From assembly GCA_037179335.1 (NCBI GenBank), contig JAKZHN010000018.1, positions 1-64,000 of the forward strand: a stretch of DNA of 64,000 nt, in the 5' to 3' direction. The stretch comes from Cyclaneusma minus (taxonomy: Eukaryota; Ascomycota; Leotiomycetes; Marthamycetales; Marthamycetaceae). Below the pieces are notes generated by a model, which was not told the DNA's origin, ran no database searches, and saw only the letters and a list, made by a program, of their open reading frames with translations. The position numbers and the translations under genes were made by a program. Below, one piece after another: positions 57,352 through 64,000 of the stretch. Position 1 is the stretch's first letter. Each line of letters opens with the position of its first letter.

Positions 57352-59396
57352 ATGCTACTCCCTTTTGCTGCTACGCTGTCATTGGCGGCTTTTGTTTCTG
57401 CTGTCCCGCAAAATGCCATTCGTTCTGCTGCCAGGCATGTTCCTGTTCCGCATGCCATTTCCCATGATATCGCAGCCATCAATTACACTGGACAAACCAC
57501 GTTCGAGCAACTCATAGATCATGCCAACCCGTCTTTGGGAACCTTTTCCCAGCGATATTGGTGGAGTTCTGAGTACTGGGCGGGTCCAGGTGCTCCCGTG
57601 CGTATTCCACGAAACGAAAAGGCCTGGGGACGAGGAACTGCAACTGACCGTCTACAGGTGGTCATGTTTACCCCGGGAGAAATCTCGGCCGATGGATATG
57701 AGGGCTACTTGACCAATAAGACAATCACTGGTCTTTTTGCTCAGGCTATACAGGGGGCCGTTGTCATGGTTGAGCGTACTTTAATATCGACGAAAACTTT
57801 CGAAGCAACTACTAACAGAATTTACAGACAGATACTGGGGCGAATCGTCTCCGTATGATAACTTGACCACTGAAAATATGCAATATTTGACCCTCGAGAA
57901 CTCCATCGCCGATCTCGAGTATTTTGCGAATACGGCAGTGTTGCCATTCGATCCAAACGGCAAGAGCCAAGCTGGAAATGCCGTTAGTTGAACAAGTCCA
58001 CGATTTTTTGTGACATAAGCTAACGGTCTTCTTCAGCCATGGATCCTGTCTGGAGGGTCATATAGCGGTGCTCTCGCTGCCTGGACCGAATCGACAGGCA
58101 ATGACACTTTCTGGGCTTACCATGCATCAAGTGCACCAGTCGAAGCCATCTATGATTACGTTCGTCGATTTCCAGCTCCCGCATCGTTATTCTAATTTTC
58201 TAATCGTTTGCAGTGGCAATACTTCTACCCTGTTCAACAAGGAATGCCACAAAACTGCAGTACCGATGTCAGCAAGGTCGTTGACTACATGGACGGAGTC
58301 CTTAGAAATGGAAGTGCCAAAGAGATCCTTGAGTTGAAAACCAAGTTTGGTCTTCAAGCAATCGAGCATAATGATGATTTCATGAGGTGAGTTTGCCTGT
58401 ATTTGCTTGAAAAGAACAAAGATTGCTAACATGAATACAAGTGTTTTGATGAACGGACCCTGGTCGTGGCAAGAAAACTCCTTCTACACCGGCTACTCCG
58501 AATTCTACCAATTCTGCGATGCAGTTGAGGTATGCTAGCAATTCATTCCAGTACCACGCCTCATCAGACTAATTAATATATCGTCTAGAACGTGACAGCT
58601 GGCCAAGCTGATACTCCAGGCGCTGAGGGAGTTGGTCTTGAGGTGGCTCTAGCCGGATACGCGAGCTGGGTGAACAGCACCCTTCTACCCGACTACTGCG
58701 CATCTTACGGCTACGAGGACTGGAACAACACCTGGTCCGTAGGCTGTTTCGACACCTACAACGCCTCATCGCCCCTGTACACGGACATATCTGTCGGCAA
58801 CGCCGCCGATCGCCAATGGGTCTGGTTGTGAGTTGCACTCGTTTTTCCCCCAGTACCCGAATGCTCAGTTCTAATGTTTGTTAAGCCTCTGCAACGAGCC
58901 ATTCGCCTACTGGCAAGACGGCGCCCCTCCCAATGTCTCAACAATCGCATCCCGCCTCGTAACCGCCTCCTACCAACAGCGTCAATGCTCGCTATACTTC
59001 CCCCCCGAAGGAAACTACACCTTCGCCTCCGCAACCGGCAAAACCGTCCACGCCGTAAACAGCTATACCCACGGCTGGGAAATCAACAACAGCACGCGCC
59101 TCATCTGGGCCAACGGAGAATACGACCCATGGAGGAGCAGCGGCATGAGTAGCGACTTCCGCCCCGAGGGTCCGTTCAACGGCACTTTTCAAGAACCGCT
59201 AAACGTCATCCCTGGCGGCGTCCACTGTGCAGATTTGATTGCGAAGAATGGGGCGGCCAATGCTGGTGTGCAGGCGGTGATTGATAGGGAGATTCATCAG
59301 ATCAAGATTTGGACGGAGGAGTATTATACCTCTATTCTGGGGAATGCCACGATGGAGTGGAAGGGGTCGAAGGTGGCGCCGAGACGTGAGATGTGA
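57352..59396 (+). CDS. Secreted serine peptidase, family S28
   Basis: Eight exons (57352-57597, 57658-57775, 57828-57982, 58037-58159, 58214-58386, 58442-58529, 58589-58827, 58886-59396) join in frame to 550 residues. The signal peptide MLLPFAATLSLAAFVSA is followed by a prodomain-like stretch and FSQRYWWSSEYW. The catalytic serine lies in GGSYSG (S181); Asp in NGEYDPWR and His in GGVHCADL near the C-terminus complete the triad. HRYWGESSPY is another family landmark. Numerous N-x-S/T sites fit a secreted glycoprotein. S28 enzymes cleave after proline (Pro-Xaa carboxypeptidase or acid prolyl endopeptidase), often at low pH. Introns are 53-60 nt; the one at 58160 has an unusual donor, GTTCGT. 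The frame is open 18 codons upstream, but the chosen ATG starts the signal peptide. Confidence 0.92.
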
Positions 59397-59865
59397 GAAT
59401 GGTTGAGTGAGCGGGAGAGGAATATAGAGTCTGGGTTTTTCGTGTAGATATTGATGGGAATCATGGGATTGATGTATATAATTTCTAAAATAAAGCTTTG
59501 ACGGTTAGTTGGCTTGATACTGTGAGGTCTGATGTGACATGTGAGTGACGAAAATCAAAAGTACTTGGTATTACGCTGCTGGAACTGAGAAGGAATTTCA
59601 ACGCCCCCCGTAGACTAGTTCGTCGCCCAAGAAATTCCCGACACACTTAAGTTCTTGTTTTCTGCTATCCTTCCTGTTTGGATATAGAATCTCCTGGAAA
59701 TAGCTAGGCTGCCGTCTTCCCTTTGAGGACTAGCCTCCTTTATAGAGCCTAGCTCTTTGTAGCTAGAGCTATAGAAAGAAAGCCTTCTCCCCAGGAGAAG
59801 GGCTTCCTCCTCTAGTCACCAATGCATACAGTTTACCCCTACCCAGGTCAAGCACGTGCTATTGA
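59397..59865. other. Intergenic with a short palindromic stretch
   Basis: CCTTCTCCCCAGGAGAAGG at about 59782-59800 and inverted TAGCTAGGCT / AGCCTAGCT copies (59702, 59746) form a small structured region. No gene. Confidence 0.4.
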
Positions 59866-59976
59866 CTCACCCCCAATCCCTTATTTACACTCAACATTCC
59901 TGATTGATCGGACTTTCTCCCAATTGTTTGGATTTCTCCACTGTAATTGGAGTTCTCTGAATTTACTTGGATTTAT
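59866..59976. repeat. 19-bp-period repeat, four to five units
   Basis: CTGATTGATCGGACTTTCT, CCCAATTGTTTGGATTTCT, CCACTGTAATTGGAGTTCTC, TGAATTTACTTGGATTTAT. Same spacing as the other runs. Confidence 0.6.
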
Positions 59977-60013
59977 CGGTCGGTGGCAATGGTGCCGCAC
60001 GGTATGGGAAAGT

Positions 60014-61122
60014 ATGACTGCGAGCGACTCGAAAGCGCTCATGGTTGACAACGAAGAAAAGCTGGATTACATCTGCAACAGGACTGTACCGTTTTATTGG
60101 CTTCCTAGCTTCCGAGCTGACTGGGATCGGATTGGCTGCGAGTATGACTTTCCAGAGAACAACCTGATTCGAGCTGTCTTTCGCATGTGGCGTTGCAGCC
60201 ATACTGCCGAACCTGACATTGACAACGGACACTTCTTCACAGGCCCAGTCCAGATTTTCGATCATTCCCCGGCAACAGCACTGGATATTATGCAAGCTCA
60301 CCGCTCGATTTGCTCTCGGACTAATACCTGACTTAGGAAGCTCAAGGTTGGAGAGCTTAGTCCTTCGCCGGTTACGTGCAGCTCCGTGGAAAACTGGCCG
60401 GACCACTACTTCGTTCATCCTCTGTATCGATCTATCATTATGATTCTCGATCGTTTCGACGGCTTTGATGAATACGTGAGGAGGCAAATCGCATGGAGGG
60501 CTGAACGTCAGGCGGGAGAGGACGCACTGAGATACCTTGGTGGCGGCGATGATGATCTTTCTATCTTGAAGAACCAAACAGTCTTGCTCATGCGTACAGG
60601 CGATGAGGAATCTCGAGCAGCCCTATCAGCTTCGAACGACTGAAAGCGCATTCCCGCCCGCTGGCATGGCCTCATGACCAAGACCGCCACATCGATATGA
60701 TTCGAGTCCCCATCGGCTTAGCAATCCAGTTTCTTTTCGAGCTAGAAGAGCGCGAGAGCGCTATTTTTATTCGTTCAAAGCCCGAATCTGTTCGCAGCCC
60801 TTGTCGCCCAGAACGCCGCCACTTACCATACCGTCCGGACAGAACTGCTGAACCAAACACCGAGGACGGCGACGGGACTCGTAAGTTAAAGGATTCTAGA
60901 TGCTCCGATGCCAATTCGTGGGATGAAGCGGTCCTGGAGGAAGCAGACAATTACGGCATCACACATGTCGAGGAAGCGCATGAAGCGTTTTAGCGAGTCA
61001 AGGCTGCGCAGATTGGAGATCCTTGGGCCAAGTCGGAAATCATGAGAACGAAAGAAGCTTTGGAGATGGACGAAGTTTGTCAGAGTTGGAAGGGGCTTTC
61101 ACGGCCGCCATCGGACAAATGA
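60014..61122 (+). pseudogene. Decayed gene of unknown function
   Basis: A protein-like frame starts at 60014 (MTASDSKALMVDNEEKLDYI...) and reads through an apparent GC-AG intron (60292-60336, donor GCAAGC, branch CTAAT) to a stop at 60643, 194 residues. The coding sense then continues in another frame from about 60607 (SFERLKAHSRPLAWPHDQ...) to a TAG at 60991, and straight on in the same frame (RVKAAQIGDPWAKSEIMR...) to 61120. One frameshift near 60610-60640 and one nonsense codon (CAG to TAG would explain it) therefore break a longer gene. The intact product would have been a soluble charged protein; no family recognised. A second decayed gene converges from the right. Confidence 0.55.
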
Positions 61123-61155
61123 TTGGGAACAAGTACTCTGGAGTGAGTCAAAGGC

Positions 61156-61401
61156 ATGGGACGAAAGCAAAAGGATGAAGAAAAAGACGCAAAAAGTAAA
61201 AAGACCACTGGTCGAACACGCCTCAATTCTCAGAGCAGCCCGTTGACTCACACAGTGGAAGATACTGTAATCGTACTGGTGATGTGCAATGCGTTCGAGG
61301 ACATGCGGGAATCGAGCCCACTAGATGATCTTTCTTGCCATATTCTTGTCGAAAGTGATGCCTGTAACCCCTCCATTATCTGTGGAGGTCAGGGTCCCTA
61401 G
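61156..61401 (+). other. Possible tail fragment or unrelated small frame
   Basis: An 81-residue frame begins with a lysine-rich stretch (MGRKQKDEEKDAKSKKTTG) and ends GGQGP. It may be a remnant of the decayed gene upstream. No motif. Confidence 0.25.
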
Positions 61402-61450
61402 TTCAATGAAACTGTAAACCAGTTAGCAAAACTTCTTGAATGCAGTAAAG

Positions 61451-63410
61451 CTATAGCATGTATACACGTATATTCCACTGTGAGCCAGTCAACTTTTCAG
61501 GACTTGGTCTGCACTCTGCTGTCTGCCAGTCTAGGGATTCGGCGAGGCAGCTGCACTCGAGAAAAAAGCGTGGACAGGTGGAGCAAGACTTGTCCAGCAT
61601 GAATGACAGCAGCTCTAGTGCAAGTGAGAGTGTCGAAGATGTCGTCGTTAGGTCGATGGTGGTGGATCCGGGGACCACGAATGTCCAGAGTGGGGATTGA
61701 TACACGGATATCGAAGATCGCACAGTCGTGGAAAGTGCCTGCCAAAGCACCATTTTGGTGGCCTTGGCCGAGGAGTATGCGTACAGCAGTGTGTTTACCA
61801 TCGACGCAGTTTGCTTCTGAAGGTTGTTGGCGTTGACGAGCTTTTGGTTTAAGGAGTTTTCCTTCTCCATGTGAGCGTTGTCCTGCTCTGTCAGCTTGTG
61901 TTGTGCGGCCTTGACTTCCTGGTTCGAGGAGTTTTCCTTCTCCATATGAGCCCGGTCCTTCTCCTCGAGCTGTCGGAGCACATCCTGATAATGCGCAGTC
62001 TCCAGCTGAGCCCGCTGCTGCTCCAACTCGAGACGCAGCTTTTGCGCATACTGGTGAGAAAGCGTACGTTCGACGTGGCGCATGTAGTTCATGTGTTGGG
62101 TCTGGGTAGTTCTGAGGACTTGGACATGCTGGCGTTGCACGTCCTGGACAGCTGAAGTGACCCGTGCCGAGGCTGCAAGCCGAAGTCTGTCCCGTTGTTC
62201 CTCTAGACGCTCGCGAAGATTGTCACAATGTTTGTTGTCGTTGCGCTCCAACTGACTCCGGAGATCCTGGGTATGCTCCCGGGTAAGTCACTCGGTAACG
62301 GCCAGTTCCGCTGCTTGAACTCTCGACGTGATGATACGGGCATGCTGCGTCTGCACATGGCCCATGTACGCCATTTGACGGGCTTGGATATCCCTGAGCA
62401 CTCGCGCATGCTGGCGTTAATTTTCCTGCACCGAGGACGTGTGCCGAGTCGAGACTATCTGCAGTCGAATGGACAAGCGGGCGATGGTCTCTTCGTGGTC
62501 GGCGATGACCATCTGATGACATCCCAAGACGTTGTCCGCCTGAGCTATCTGAATGTCCTGGTCGTCGACGAATATCTGGTAACAACCCACTATGTTTTCC
62601 AAATCCTGCTTTTCAGCCTGCAAATCGCGTATCATCGGCAATGGGTAGAGGTCAAATTCTTGTAGGCGGGAAGCTGTAAGGCATGAATTAGCATATCGTG
62701 AGATTACGGGATTGATAGACACTTGCCTTCCATAGCTTGCGGCGTAGGAGTCTATCACAAGCCGCGGCAATGTCGGCCTCATCCTTGCACAACTTTTCCG
62801 AATCCGCCAATACGGTGGTCAGCCACTTATTATGTCGACGTAAATTGTCCAGCTCGCTTTGCTCCTTCCGAGCGGAGAGCAATCAGCTCGCGTGTTTTGT
62901 CCGCTAATGCTTCGTCGAGACCACAAATCTTCTGCTGAGCTTCTTCGAGCGACTCTCATGCCCTCTGGACCATTTCATTCTGGAAGTGCCTCTTGATGTC
63001 GGGCGACAATTGATCGATCTTCCATTCGGCCTCTGGCTGCCCGGCGATCACCCTCTAAGAGTGCCAGTCCTCGGTCGTTCCGTGCCTCACGGGATTTGAG
63101 CACGATCTCGAAGTTTCTGATAAGGTTGTTCCAAAGACCCTCGTAGTAATCGGCTCCAGCGTTTCGGTGCCATTTTGCTTGTACGTTCTTGACACTAACA
63201 ATGAGTTCCCTGAGGGTGTCGAGGCCGAGTTCGTCAGGGAGCGATTCGAAGGAGAAATCCGCGTTGTAATAGGCGCTATAGCTGGCGGTGGAGTCATCGA
63301 GGCGACTGCGGAGTTCGGCCAGCTGAGCGTTCTCCTGATCAGATCGATAATAGCTCCAGGGACCGACGATCCTCTGGGTCGATTTTCATCTCCCGCCATA
63401 ACGAAAACAC
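61451..63410 (-). pseudogene. Decayed coiled-coil protein gene
   Basis: Minus-strand coding sense runs across several frames: about 63400-63014 (DQENAQLAELRSRLDDSTAS...), about 63020-62885 (EESLEEAQQKICGLDEALADKTREL-type), 62882-62710 (ARKEQSELDNLRRHNKWLTT...), a 48-nt intron-like gap, then one long frame 62660-61451. That last frame holds stops at 62417 and 62288 inside unbroken heptad-like helix (QHARVLRDIQARQMAYMGHV..., LRLELEQQRAQLETAHYQDV...). Another stop lies at about 62956. Two or more frameshifts plus three nonsense codons mark it as dead. All three stops (one TAA in CAA position, two TGA in CGA position) could arise from C-to-T change. The intact protein would have been a long coiled coil; no named family. 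Confidence 0.65.
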
Positions 63411-63720
63411 TGCTGAATGCGCCAGCGGATATGACTGAGAAAGCGTTACTAAATGCAAGGAGGAAAAATCTGGCAGACGACAAAGGCAAGCAATGTGAGC
63501 AGGAGACGTCCCCGAGAACGAAGGCGTAGAGTGGACGGTGCGGTTGAGAGGACCCGAGAAGTCGCACTCCGCCAGACGACGAAGCCTTGAAGGCGAAGCA
63601 TCAGCGTGTGCGATGCGAGCGATATGAGTAGAGTAGTCGTTAGAACCGCGTGGGCTGCCCCCAGGGAAACGTCCGCGAAGGCAAAGGCGTACAGTTGACA
63701 GTGCGGTCGAAGTGATTCGA
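63411..63720. repeat. Diverged tandem duplication of about 160 bp
   Basis: ACGTCCCCGAGAACGAAGGCGTAGAGT...GTGCGGTTGA (63507) recurs as ACGTCCGCGAAGGCAAAGGCGTACAGT...GTGCGGTCGA (63668). No gene supported. Confidence 0.55.
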
Positions 63721-63852
63721 GAGGTAATTGAGAGAGATCCAAGTGCTTGAGTGAAATCCAAGTAGTTGAGCAGAATCCAGGTAATCAAGAGAGATCAAAG
63801 CTATTGGAAGAAAGCCAAGTAATTGGAGAGATCCAAGTCATTGAGAGAAAGT
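63721..63852. repeat. 19-bp-period repeat, seven units
   Basis: GAGGTAATTGAGAGAGATC, CAAGTGCTTGAGTGAAATC, CAAGTAGTTGAGCAGAATC, CAGGTAATCAAGAGAGATC, AAAGCTATTGGAAGAAAGC, CAAGTAATTGGAGAGATCC, AAGTCATTGAGAGAAAGT: exact 19-base register, slightly different consensus (CAAGTAATTGGGAGAATC). Confidence 0.8.
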
Positions 63853-64000
63853 CATTTCCTGATAATTAAAAATCGGTAATTGAAAAACGAAAGCGCAAAC
63901 GAAAGACAACGGGTGAAAATACGAGCAATTGGGAAAACTCCATAGACTTGGCACGTCAAGAATTCAGTGACTGATGAGACAAGCTATCTTGCACGCAGAA
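63853..64000. other. AT-rich end of window
   Basis: No feature seen; a further degenerate 19-bp unit (AGCAATTGGGAAAACTCCAT) at about 63925. Confidence 0.3.

Overview
The window is one end of a chromosome of a filamentous ascomycete. It opens with 17 uninterrupted CCCTAA telomere units. The genes have short introns (about 47-60 nt, GTAAGT-type donors, CTAAC/CTGAC branch sites, CAG/TAG acceptors), and the gene set is typical of Pezizomycotina: GET3, a Wee1-type kinase with a long N-terminus, a CorA-like membrane protein, phospholipase D, an ING/PHD protein and a secreted S28 peptidase. I cannot place the species from sequence alone. An assembly gap (N run flanked by homopolymer) lies at 22.2-22.7 kb.

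Layout. 0-5 kb: telomere, AT-rich subtelomere, a six-exon protein-kinase-like gene with a transposon-like insertion in one intron, and a divergent pair of small Cys-motif genes. 5-9 kb: gene-poor, with a tRNA-like (Pol III box A/B) sequence and a short inverted-repeat element. 8.9-10 kb: GET3. 11.4-16.2 kb: a tandem array of diverged, apparently non-coding units about 390 bp long, each with a TATA box facing the minus strand, and one unit interrupted by a hAT-type MITE with an 8-bp target duplication. 16.5-20.8 kb: a conserved membrane protein and a small tail-anchored-looking protein. 23.8-26.6 kb: a 10-cysteine secreted protein and an ING-family PHD protein. 27-30.4 kb: an F-box-like relic and a second group of TATA-bearing units in the opposite orientation. 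30.7-45.7 kb: 5-hydroxyisourate hydrolase, phospholipase D, a four-TM glycoprotein and a 9-exon CorA-like gene. 49.2-53 kb: Wee1-type kinase. 57.3-59.4 kb: secreted S28 serine peptidase. 59.9-63.4 kb: two convergent decayed genes whose in-frame stops can all be explained by C-to-T change.

The most interesting signal crosses the whole window. A degenerate, dyad-symmetric 19-bp unit (about GGAATATTCCAAGTAATTT) recurs in short tandem runs at about ten places, two of them inside introns. In at least two places the run sits between inverted repeats carrying AAGTCTGCACCCCC, which makes it look like the core of an undescribed small DNA element. One copy sits in an intron of the first kinase gene; removing exactly that element would leave an ordinary 54-nt intron.

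The core genes here (GET3, Wee1, ING, HIU hydrolase, PLD, S28 peptidase) are independent housekeeping or secretory functions and do not form a pathway cluster. Exon joins were inferred by hand from frame, splice sites and protein sense; no database search or RNA evidence was available.
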